From contig CM041107.1 in NCBI GenBank assembly GCA_023079485.1, positions 6,530,657 to 6,594,656 on the forward strand: a stretch of 64,000 nucleotides of DNA, read 5' to 3'. Each line of letters begins with the position of its first letter. Position 1 is the first letter of the stretch. The notes under the pieces were generated by a model, which was not told the origin of the DNA, ran no database searches, and saw nothing but the letters and a program-made list of their open reading frames with translations. The translations under genes were made by a program, and so were the position numbers. Below are positions 23,201 through 35,200 of the stretch, one piece after another. The DNA comes from Archilochus colubris (Eukaryota; Chordata; Aves; Apodiformes; Trochilidae).

Positions 23201-26200
23201 TTTATTTTATTATTTTTTTCCCCTTCCCCTCTCAATTCCCTCAAACATGCTCCTTGCTGGAAATATCCCCAGGACATACAATCCCTGAAACCTCCAGCGT
23301 GGAGGAGGGGGATTCTGGGGTGGTGTGGAACACTTGCTGGGCTCATATGCAAAACAGGGGGGTGGCCTCAGCCAGGGGAGGTTTTAATATACTTCATCAA
23401 ATAAGGAAACGAGAGCACTGGGCTTGCAGTGGTCAAAGGGCAACGGTGACGGAACGGTGACGGTGGTTGGGGCTTGGGGCCACCCCAGTGCCACCCAGCT
23501 GAGGAGCAGGGTGATCTGAACTTGAGAAATGAACCTGGAGAAGTACAAGAAGTTCCTGGATGGACTCGGCACCCTGAAAGGTATTTCTGAGCCTCCACTG
23601 TATGGATGTGCCACGGGCCGGGAGCTTGAGCTGGTCCTCCCCAGGCTCCAGCAGGGTCCCACCATCTGCTGTTGATCGCTGATCGAGGCAAATCGAGTCC
23701 CTCTGGGAGGTTGAGGAGACTCTGGTTTCCCATGGAGGCAGCCAGAGGGGTGGTGCTTTCCATGGCTCTGCTTCACTTCCCTCTTTTGTCTTTTACTTGG
23801 ATTTCTAGCCCTGTGTCTGGGCACAAAGCGAGAGCTGGGGCAGCGGCTGACCCAGCCCCATACATAGTGCAGGGAAGCAGGGGAAGCTGCTTTGCAAATA
23901 ACAACTGGAAAAGAAATTGAGCTCAAAATCCTGCTAAAAGGAGAGGAGCTGGCTGCTGTTCCAACAGCTCAGGCATGGGTGCAGGTCCAGTGAGGGGCTT
24001 TACCCCTGCCCGGGTCCCACCAGCCATGGTGTGGATCCCACCAGCCATGGGTGCACAGTGGCACCTGGGTGCGGATTGGTGCTTTTTTTTTTTTTTTCCC
24101 CACCCTCCTTTCTTTCCAGACCTCATTCCTGATTCTCTGCCCTCTCCTGCCTCGATGTCTGTCCCTGGAGAGCCAGCTCTGACACCTGATCGTGCTGGGC
24201 CAGCCCCTGGCAGATGGCTGGATGCTCGTGGCCGTTGTCCCCGCCGCAGCCAGCAGCAAGCCCGGGGTGCAGGGGCAGAAGGAGAGCAGCTCGGTTTCCT
24301 GGTGCTCTGGCTGCAGCAGTAGAGGCTTCCATTGGATTTTTTTCCTCCCCTTTTTTCCTTCCTTTCTTTTTTCCCCTCCCTCCTGTCAGAGGAGCTTTTT
24401 TTACTCTTAAACTCCCAGCCAGCTGCAATTGAGATTTGCCTGCTAGGAGGAAAGCAGAAGGCATCTGGAATGCCATCACCTGTCATTTAACAGCACCTCT
24501 TGTGACTCGCCCCTTCTTACAGCCCAGCCCTGGCACGGTTGGGCTTCTCCAGCTGATCCCACTGGATAACAAAGGTGAATTAATTCAATGTTTAATTTAG
24601 CAGAGAGCCAAAGGAGTTGTCACCAGTCAGGCTGGCAGCGTCCCCACCCTCCCGTGCCGCTGCTGGGGCTGACATGAAGGGTTAATCCCACAGCTCTGTG
24701 CCTGACAGCTGCCCTGAGTTATCGCGTCCGGGAGTAATATAATTCACTTTCTTATGCTGGTGGGATGTCCATCATAAATTTTTCCTGAGCCTCATTGCAG
24801 CTGGCACTGGGAATCAATGTAAAAGGAACCCTGAGTCGCCATGTGCTGGCTGGGTGTGCTGTGCTACTGCCTGGCTTTGTCCTGTGGCCACACTTGTCTC
24901 CCCATTTGCACCTCCTTTGGCAGCCAGAGCACAGATGGGTGCCGGGCTTGGATGCTTGGTTTGGGTGCCAGTGACCCCCTTCTGCATTTTGGGGCTGCTG
25001 CTGAAATCCCAAAGTTTTGGGCCCTGTCTCCAGCTGTGGCTCTGCTAATTCCCCTCCTGCCGGCAAGAGCAAGGTGCTGGGGAGAGGGAATGACATTATT
25101 AATGGTGTTTACAAGGTGACTGGTTGCAGGAGCTGATCTGGCAGCCTTCCCTGCTCCAGGTGCTGCCCAGAGCCCTGCTGGAAGTGCAGCCTGCCTGTGC
25201 CGGCTCCTGCGCTCTTGTGGAATGTGAAATCCCAGATGATGAGTCCCCAAGAAGCCAAATCTGCAGTTTTGGGTCTGTTTTGGTGCCTGTAGCCCAAGCG
25301 TTGCTGACTTGCTGGTTGTCGCCACAGCTGTTTGTAGCTTTGGTTCAGGAATTGGTGCAGGCAGGAGAAAACCATGGTGAGGGAAGGGGCAGGGAATGCT
25401 CGTGGAGGCAAGACAGCTCTTTTGGCACAGCTACCCCTTTCACACCACTGGGGTGTTTCCTGTGGTATCTGAGCATAGACATGGTGGTTATGATTAGCTC
25501 TGCCATGCTCCCCCTCGACATAGTGATGGCTGGGCTGTGCTTTGGCATTTGTGGTGTAGCTCAGCATGCTCTTAGTGCTGTTAGCAGCCCCAGCCAGCCT
25601 GCTCTTGAGCTGTGGGGCTGGACTAAGCTGGAGAAGGTTTTATTGCTGGAGAGGTTTCTTTTCCCCTCACCCCAACCCCTCACCCCCTATCTCTGTTCAT
25701 CTCCCCAGGGAGATGGAGGCAGCAGTGGATATTGGAGCTGGGAGTATTTCATATGTAAATGTCTGTGTGCAAGTCCAGGCCCCTGACCCCCGGCGTCCTG
25801 CCAGCATCCATCGCTGTCAGCCCTGCCAGGTCCAGCCCAAGACCTTGGAGAACATCCTGGTGCCCTGGACCTGTATGGCTGGGATGGAGTCAGGGGACCC
25901 TTCTGGATCCCCCTTCCACACCAGGCACAAAGGATGCTGCTCTGGGATGGACCCTGCCCCGGTGGGTTTGGGGTCACCCAGACTTTCCGCACCATCGCCG
26001 TCTCAGGTTTCCCGCTGCCACAACCCCGAGGTGGTGAGAGGCTTGAGGTCGGCTCAGGAAACCCATTTGATTATAAATTTATTGCTAGGTTAATTTTACT
26101 GGTGGGCAGGAGGATGGCTGGTTTTACTTAATGAGGAATTCATTGTTTACTTGGCAGCCAGATAAAATCCAGCATCTTTTCAGCCTTCTCCTGTGCGTGC

Positions 26201-29200
26201 TGGCTAATCTCCTGGCTCCATCTGACCTTGTCGTGCCATGTGTTTTCCCCAGGGAAATTGGGCTCAGATTTTCCTCTTGGCCAGGCAGCTGCCAGTGGGT
26301 CCGTGCTGGTTCCTACCACCCGATTCTGCTGGGTTTTTGCTAGTGAAAAAAGAGGATTTTTATTTTTTTTTCTAGTGGGGAGGACAGGTGGAGATGTGAG
26401 CAGGAGGCAGCAGCAGCATCTGCCCTGGTGTGTATGGTGGGGCTGGTGCTGGAGTGGTGCCATGGCTTGTCCTCATGTGCTGTTGCTGTTTGCTTTCATC
26501 CCAGCATGTGATGGTTTTCCTCTGGAGCACCCGAGCAGCCCTCCCCAAGGTGGCTGAGCATGATAAGAGATCCGGGGCCACCATCTGCCCTGCCCAGCAC
26601 GGGTGGAGGCCTCACTGGGTTTCGGTTCCTTCGGCACGTGATTCTCCCGGCCCCATCTCCCACTGGACAGGGAGGAGAACATGGATGGTTTCTCCCAGGG
26701 AAGGGTGGGTGCTTCTTCTCCAACATAGCCATCCAACAGGGTGTCCTTTGGAGAGCATGGCCAGCTGGAAGGACTCCAAGTCCTGTGGATTCCTGATGAT
26801 TTGCAGGTCTCCCACCAGAGTCTTGTAGTGCTAGAGGTGGTTTTTGCTCCTGAAAGGTTCATCTGAGCTCTGCTAAGAGCATCTGATGGGCTTGGGCCAG
26901 GCTGGTGAAATCCAGCAGATCTGGGGCTTGAATGTAGTCATGCAGAGTAATGTTAGCAACCACCTTGTTTAATTTCTTTTTTAATGGGGATTAAGTTTCT
27001 CAGTGGGACACTGAGTCTCTAGGGAACAGAAGTTTCAGGCTCCTGCCTTCCTCTGTTTGGTTTGTTGATTTTTTTTTTGTTTTATTTTTAATCCCAAATA
27101 CCTCTCTGCTGCATGCCAAGGCTGGCCCGGAGCTGGTGGCAGCACCTGAGATGAAGCATCACTTCAGAGCATGGTGCAAACCATGAGTAAAGCCCATGAG
27201 GCAATGCCAGGCAAGCAAGCATGGAAAGACTGGGACCAGATGGGAGCTCGAGGTGCCCTGTTCCCCATCTTTGCCTTCCTTGGGGTGCTGGGACCCCCAT
27301 CTCCAGTTGAAGGGTGCTGGGGCTGGCTGGTGGAGCAGGCTCTGCCTCCTCTTCACGTGCCTCCTGCCTGGGACTAATCAGGTTTCACACTGCTTATTTT
27401 GGGACATCTAATGAGATCAGGGCTCAAGGTTGCCTGTCTGCCCTCCATTTGCAGGGGAAAACAGGCAAATCAGTTGCTTCTGCCTACATTTCTAATACAG
27501 GGCTTTGCACTCCTGCCCTGAGTGGGCTAGGGGCTGGCAGGTCCACCAGCTCTCCTTGTGTTTGCAGTATGGTGATTCTGGTCAGCCCCTGGGCTGCTTT
27601 ACAGGACACAACTTGGTACGGTGTGTGCGAAGGCATCAAAACCAAGAAACCCGGCTTCCTAAAAGCATCTTGGGGTGCACACTGGGCTGCAAGAGCTCCC
27701 TTTACCTTTTCTCCCTGTGCTGTTTTGCATCACGCTTTGCAGGGAGCAGGACCAGGGACTCCAGAGCTGGGAGCACAGCTGTGCTGGGGGGTACAGCTCA
27801 GTCAGGGGGAACCAACCCTGCTGCCACCTCTCACATCTCAAGCTGCTGCCCGGAGCCTGAGCAAACAGAGCGCCCAAGCCCTCCCCGAACAAAGCGTGGC
27901 CAGTTCCCACCAGCCCAACGTTTTCCCATTCCTCCTGCTGCCAAGCAGCCTTTGGTTTGGCGTTGGAATAACAAGCCTCTCTGCGGAGACACCGGGCCTT
28001 TTGTTAGGCAGGAGAAAAGGAGTTTTGATGCTGGCAATCCCTCCGCCCCCGGCTTTCCTGCTCCCAGAGCTGCCGCTGTGGGAAGTGCAGAGCATGGCCT
28101 TGAGCCACCGATGCCCATCCCGGCTCACAGCAGGCTCCTTGCAGCTCCCTGGGCTCCGCTGTGCTGCTGGGGTGCAGCTCTGCACCCCAACTGATCTCCT
28201 CCTCCAAGTGGAGTTGAGCCTGGGACTTCATTTAGGGGATTTTCCCTAGTATTTGAGGCATTTAATGGAGTGGATGAAGGATGTTGATAGGGCTTGGGTT
28301 GCTCTCCAGCGCTGGGCTCTGCCGGAGCTCTCAACAAATCTTGTGGTGGGACTTTTTTGCTGTGTGTTTTTAGTTTTGTTTTTTGTTGTTGTTGTTTTGT
28401 TTTGGTTTTGCATGCTTTCTGTCTGCTGAGGTGCCGGCAGGGTGTGCTGGGAACGCCAAGGGTGTTTACCCAGCAGCAGAGGTGGTGGCTCTGTGGAGGT
28501 GTGTGGCGTTGTCCCCGTGGCTGGAGGGGCAGGGAGGGACCCAGAGATGGCATCGCCTTCTTCCTCCTCCTCCTTCTCCTTCTCCTCCCCCAGCCTGGGA
28601 AAGATGCCACCTTGCCTGTGTCAGCACAGGCCCCTGGAGAGCATGCAGACGTGTGAGTCCTCTCACACAAGTGTGTGATCAAACCTTCTTCCACACCTAG
28701 AGCTGGGATGGTGCTGCTCACTCCCAAAAAGCAGGAGTGTTTTCTTCCAGGAGCCCATTGCTCTTTCTCTCCGTGTGGATCCCCCAGGCACTGGCTTCAC
28801 TTTGTGTGGATTGGGAGCTGCCTTTGCTGCTTGGCTGTCTGCCTTCCAACAATGCTTTAATTTCTAACATGGTTTAGTTGGCATGGGGGTGTTGGGTTGA
28901 TGGCTGGACTTGATGATCTCGGAATTATTTTCCAACTTTAATGATTCTATGCAGGTTGTTCCCATCCCCTGCTCTTTCCTTGCAGGGTGATGCCACTGAG
29001 TTGATGCCAGCTCAGTGAGGTTCGGTGCTTTCCCGGAACCCGGGTTGCTTGGCCAGGAGTTTTATAGCATCATTTAATGAGCAAGCATGGTGTGGCTGTC
29101 TGCCAGCATCCTTGGAGGGGGTGACGAACCAGGGGAGGTTTCTGAGAAGTGGGAAGCGATGAAATAATGCCTGAACCGCTGCGTCAGCAAAAACCTGATG

Positions 29201-32200
29201 GCCTCAGCAGTCATCTGGGTGGATTGATGGTAGTTTTTAACACTGGGAAAGAAGGAGTGAGATCACCCTGGCCACCTCTCCAGTGTGATGTCCCTGGTTT
29301 CCTGCTGAGAGTGAGGGTTCAAAAGCCCAGCTGGTGCTGGAGAGGGTCTGAGTGAGACATGTCTAGGATGGCACCACATGCAGGTGGCTTAGCAAAGCCT
29401 CTGGCATTGGGTGTGAGAATCTGCGGGGGTCCATGTTGTGGGAGAGGAGAGGATCTTGGGTCATTTTGGGGGCACACGGAGAAGGGCAACCTGAGGGGCA
29501 GCTGGACTGGCTGCACTGATGGCTGTAGGTAGCCTGGGGAAAGGTGCTGAATCTGGGGCACCAGAAAGTAAACCCCACCCAAGAGAGGAGGCTGGAGCTC
29601 CACACTGGTGCCCTGGGGACATCAGCTTCTCCTTCCTTCAGGAACTGTGGGATTGGGGTGAGTACCCCTCCCCTCTGCTGCTGCCAAGGGAAGCAGTCAC
29701 CTTCTGGATTGATTTGTCGCTTCTTGAGGTCCTTCTGGTGTCTCCATCCATCCCATCTGAGTCTGTCTCAAGTTGGGATGTCACATTCCTGTAGACTCTG
29801 TAAAGTGGTGGTGTGCTGGGGGAATTCCTACCAGAGTTAACCCTGAGCCACGCTGCTGAGAAAAGATTGAGCTGTGTGCAGGTGGCAATCCAGTGCAGTT
29901 GTTTTGCAGAATGAAAGCCATCAGGAATGATGTTTCCAGCCTTACCTCAAACTATCTTATGTTTTCCCTCTATGTCCCAGCAGTGAGGTGATCCTTGGGG
30001 TCCTGTCCCATGTCCCCACCACTACCCAAAGCAGCATTGGATGTGGGGTGGCAGCTCTGCCATGGGAAGTCTCTTTTTTTTTTTTTTAAGATATAATTCT
30101 TATTTTGGTGCCGAGATGTCTGCTGGGAAGGGGAGCATCACCATAATTATCATCAGCACTTCCTTTCCCTGGTTCCTCAGAACTTCCTATGGGCAGTGGT
30201 CGGGGTCTGAGGCTCCTTCTGTGCAGCCCCTCCCCTCCCCCCTTGATTTGCTATGTCCAGCTGACCTTTGGCAGTGTGAGCAGCTCCTCTACTGAGAGGT
30301 TTGTGGTTAAATATTTGTGTGTGCTGTTCTATGGGTGCAGGTGTTGGTCTGGGGGATGGCCCTGGGGTTGCCCCACATCTTACAGTTAAGCTCAGCTTGA
30401 GCACTTGGGTCTTCAGACACTTCTCCCAAGCCAAAATCCCTATTTGTACAGAAAACAATGTTGGGGAGGTTGGTTTTTCCAGGTCCACAAAGAGGAGTGC
30501 TTGGGAGGTTTCTTAGTCCCGTTTTTTTTCAGCCCTTTTTTTCATCCCTGCAGTTTGGCAACGACACCAAAAGTACCAAGATGGGGACCCTGCGGACTTT
30601 TTCACCCCATCCTTCCCAGCAGCTCCACGGCTGCTCCAGGGTGATGAAAGCCAGAAGGAAAGGTTTTAATGTCGGGAATGTGCCTGCTCTGCCAGGAGCT
30701 GGAGGCAGGCGGGCAGGGCACAGCGTCGGCCCCGGTGGATGGCGAGGGGATGGGCGGCTCTGCCCGCACACGCACGGGCGGGTGATTCACCGGGATAGGG
30801 GAGAGGAGGAGGAGGAGAAGGAGGAGGAGAAGAGGTTGTTGAGTTGAAGCAGAGGAGCTCGTCCCACAGGGATGTGCTGGGCAGTGCTGGAAGCCACCAC
30901 CTGCCTCTGCTCCACCTTGTTTTTCATTAGCTGGGATCATAAGAAACGTCATCTTTGTTCTTGCTGCTCCTTTCCCAGGGTGGAGCGAGCCCCCGCGCCC
31001 CAGCAGGCCCCTGCCTGTGCTTGCCAGCACCTGGGGGTGCACTCAGCAGTCAGGGATGTGGTGTTCTGAACCCTCTGTCTGTCCATCCCTAGCTGTGTTT
31101 CCTGTTGTTGGAAAGAATTGTGCATTGCCACAGGTTTGGCCAAACTGCCCCAAGCAGAGAGAGAAGCTGTGGGCCAGGAGATGATGACCTCAGATCAGTT
31201 TTAGGGGCACAGTGGATTTTCTTGCCCACTGTGTCCACTGTCCAACCCCAGCGGAGGCCAGAGCCAGCCAGGCTCCTCACCGTATGACATGGTGGGTGTC
31301 TGCTGTTCACCTGGGGCATCCCTGATCCAGAAATCCAGTGTCTCCTTCCCTTTCCCCTTCTCAGTCACTGCCATAGGTGACCAAGATTTGCCCTTAAAGC
31401 TCCAGCAAAGGAGGAAAAAACAGCGGCAAGGGAGAGGAAGCCCAGCAGGAAGCCCTGGCTCCTGTGCTGTGGTCATGAGTTTGTGTGTGCTCAGCACTGC
31501 TGTCAGGCTCTTTTCCACTCTATGAGGAGCAAGGAGTCCCCTGCCCAGCATCGGGTGACCCCACTACAGGGCAACCCCATCTGTGAGACCTCTCTGGGTC
31601 CCCTGGTGCTCTCGTGACCACTTCCACATCCAATGCCCTCCATTGGGTGGAGGGGGGGACTTTAGGGGGCTTGGCTGGGGGTACTGGTGGGGACCCCCCA
31701 CTGTCCTGGGCACAGCAGAGCCCTGGAGTGATGCTTTACTAAGGTAGAGTGGCACCGGGTGCCAGCTTTGGCTGCCATCACCATCTGATGTCACCCGCTT
31801 TGGTGTTTCCACAGTGCCACCTGGCTGCCACCTCCTTGGCCTTGGGGACTCATGTCCCTGCCCCAGCAGGGTTTCAGCTGCCTCCTAGGAGGCCACAGCA
31901 CCCAGGAGACAGAGGAGGATCCTGGTGGCATCTCCCAACCCCATGCCAAGGTGCTCTCACCTCCTGAGCAGTGCTGGGGAGGCCTGGGCCGTGCCCAGCT
32001 CCATCTTCAGTCATATAAGGAGATGCTGGAGCTGGAGAGGCTGAGCATTACTCACCGGGGAGGCACATGACGGGGGGGGGTCAGCCCCACAAAACACTTG
32101 GCTGGAGCCTGGAGTGACTCAGCTCCGGGTGAGAGGCACAACTGGAGCTGGGGGGGGCCAGGGAAGCCAGTGTCCCCAGAGCTGTCCTGTGGGGTACCGC

Positions 32201-35200
32201 AAATCCTGGGGGCGGAGGTGGCTGAGGGGGGGCCAGGGCAACCTATGTCCTTAGAAATGTCCTTTGGGGTGCCCCAAAACTCAGGCAGGGGACTCAGGGG
32301 GACTGGGGCAGCCCAATGTCCCTGCAGACATCCCATGGGGTACCCCAAAACCTGGGCACAGGGTACTTGGGGAGGAGGCAGCACTGGGGGTGACACGGTA
32401 GTGAGTGATGCACAGGGATGAAGATGCTGCTCAGGGCACACCATGAGGCAGGGGGGAGTCAGGCAAGGGGGGTGAGAATTCAGCCTCTGCTCCCCAAATT
32501 CCTGAGCAGGCGGGAGGCACGTGTCATCTCCCCACCCCTTTCCTTTCTGGGCTTGAGGTGAAGTCAAAGCTGAAAAAGCTGCCTTGCAAGGGGCTAAAAT
32601 GAGCTGTTTGTGTTTTTGGTATGAGGGGTGGTTTCTATGGCAGGGTGGAGGAGAGCAGGAGGGGAACAGTGGCTGCATCTGGGCCTGGGAATCCCCCAAA
32701 ACCCCAATGGGTCACCCCAAACCCCACTGTTGGCTCCCTGCCCCTCGGGTCTCCCTCTGGCTGGGCTGCAGCCAGTATCAGCTTCCTGCAGTCGCAAGTT
32801 GTATTTATATATGTAGAAATAGATGTTATTCATATATATATGTGTTTATGTATATACAAAATACATATATTTATATCTGATTATAGCTATTTAAAGTGTT
32901 TATCTTGCCCAAAGGCTTGTCCTGCTGGAGCAGCTGGCAGTGCTCTCTGTGTTCTATCAACCCTCCTGCATGGGCATCACCCGGGAAGCACAGGAGCAGT
33001 GGAGCCCCCATGGGTGCCACCGGGATGAGGGGATGAGGAAAACCAGCTCCTGCTTCCAAGAGTCTTTTCTACCAGCACACCCCAGCCTCATCCAGCCACA
33101 GCACCTATTTGCCCCACTCAGGATGGACCATGGGCCCATTTATGGTGGCCTCGTGCCTGCCGGCAAGTCATTGCTCCTGCAGCTCTTCCTCTGCCTTAAC
33201 AGAAAGCAGATTGCTTTGCATGAAAACTATGCTGGGGTATTTTTCATTCCATCAGAGCTGAAGCTTTGGAAAATATATTGGAACAGCCCTGAGCCCTGGG
33301 ATAACTCTGTTTTGTGTCACTCATCTCGTTAGCCTGAATGATGTTTAAGAGGTCCCTCATGGAGCCATGTGATGTTTGAGTCTCCCATGTTTCTCTCCAT
33401 GTGATTTTCTTTCTGGGCCTGATCAGCTTGTGATTGTTGGATTTGGTGTTATGAATATAATGTAAATCTCTGTTTGCATCTGGGTGACACCTCAGAGCTC
33501 AGGTGTTTTCAAGGCCAGGTTGGATGGGACTTGGAGCAATGTGGTCTATTGGGAGGTGTCCCTGGCCATGGCAGGGTGTCGGATCTAGGTCATCATTATG
33601 GTTACTTCCAACCCAAACCAGTCTGGGATTCACCATCCCATGCTGCAGAGCCAGTGCTGCCAGATTGTGGCTGGTCCATTTCTGGCCATGTGTGACTCCC
33701 AGCTCTCTGAAGCATGAGCTGGGCTGAGGTTTTGCAGGTCTGGAACCCACAATTGGGTCATGCTGTCCCTCCTCACCCTCACAGCTTCCCCCTTCACCAC
33801 CAAGCAGGACAGAGCACTCTTGGTTGAGGCCTTCTGGGAAGGTGAAGACAAAAAAAATGACCATTTAATTCATGACAACTTTCTATCTAAGAGCAAGTTT
33901 CTTCCCCAGGAGCTGGGGGGGGGGGGGGGAAACAAAGCACAGAATGTGCTCTGAGAGCAAACCAGGCTTTGGGAGGAGCCTCCTCCTGCTTGGCTTGTGG
34001 TGACAGTGGCAAAAGGGCTGGGATGTAACTGCTGGGCTGTGACAGGGCTTAGGTGCCCTTTCTGAGCCTCTGCTGCCACAAATGGTTCTGAAAAGAAGGG
34101 AAACTCCCAAAGTAACAGCGAGCATGGTGCTGACCATTAATGAATGGGGCTGGGGTTGGGCTGCAGAGTCTCATGGTGCCCAAGTCTTGATGTGCAAGAC
34201 TGTGGTGCTGGTGGCACTGGGCTGCAGGAAGGCTGCAGGTGGCTGAACCTTTGCTTTTTGTGTTGGAGCATCTTTTGTGGGCACTCTGGGGGCGTCTTGG
34301 CAACGAATACATTTATTTCTAGACATGCAGGGCTGGTGAGGGAAATTGACTCAAGGTACTCAACAGCCAGAAGCCTAAATTTTGTTTCCTTTGCTTTTTA
34401 CCTTTCTTACTGGGCAATTTTCCTGCCCAGATCAGCATTGGGTCAAGCCCAGGGTACCAAGCCCCCAACAGGCAGCTGCCTGCTGCCACTTGAGCACTTC
34501 CAAAAGCGCTGCCGGCATCTCCCAGCCACTCCCTGCTGCATCCTGGCTGCCCTCGGTGTGTCGGCATCACCACAAGCAGGGGGCACCGGGGATGTCAATT
34601 GCCACCCCCCCAGGGACACACACTGAGGTTTCATGCTTCTCCCAAGCCCCCCATGAGGAGCAGGGTGTTGGGGTGATGCTGGTGCAGCAGTTGCTCCTGA
34701 CGATCCCCCCTTTCCTCAGCTGCTGAGCTTCCAGCGGGGCTGGGAATGGAAATCGAGGAGATGACGTCTCTGCCCCTGGAGCCAGGGGGGGGTGAGGGGG
34801 AGGGGGAAGGATGAAGTTTGGCTGCCTGAACACCAAGGCAAGATGTTTGAGCCGTCCTGACGCTGACTTTTTCCCTCCACCCCCCCCCTGCCAGCTCCCA
34901 AATCTCCCTGGCCCCATCGCGGCGACACTGGCTGTCCCCAAGCCCTGCCAGCTCTGGGGACACAGCCAGCTGGAGGCAGAGGCGCAGGCAGGAAGTTTTC
35001 AGAAGTTTTTTGCAGGCAGCAGCTCAGGGCCTCCTCCCAGTCTCCTCGACCTCCCGGCGATGCCGGGCTCCAACAGAGGCAGCTTCAGGAAAAAGAAAGG
35101 CTCGGGATAGCAGGCTGGGAGTAGGGGACGATGCCGCTTTCAGAGAGCTCCTATCTGCCGCCCGCTGCCTTTGTCCTCAGCCACATCCTGGGCATCGCCG

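Noticed and set aside
27314..28249. 311-codon plus-strand frame and overlapping 229-codon frame
   Set aside because: Two unrelated frames are open over the same bases, with no conserved motif, splice logic or promoter. Likely chance in GC-rich intron.
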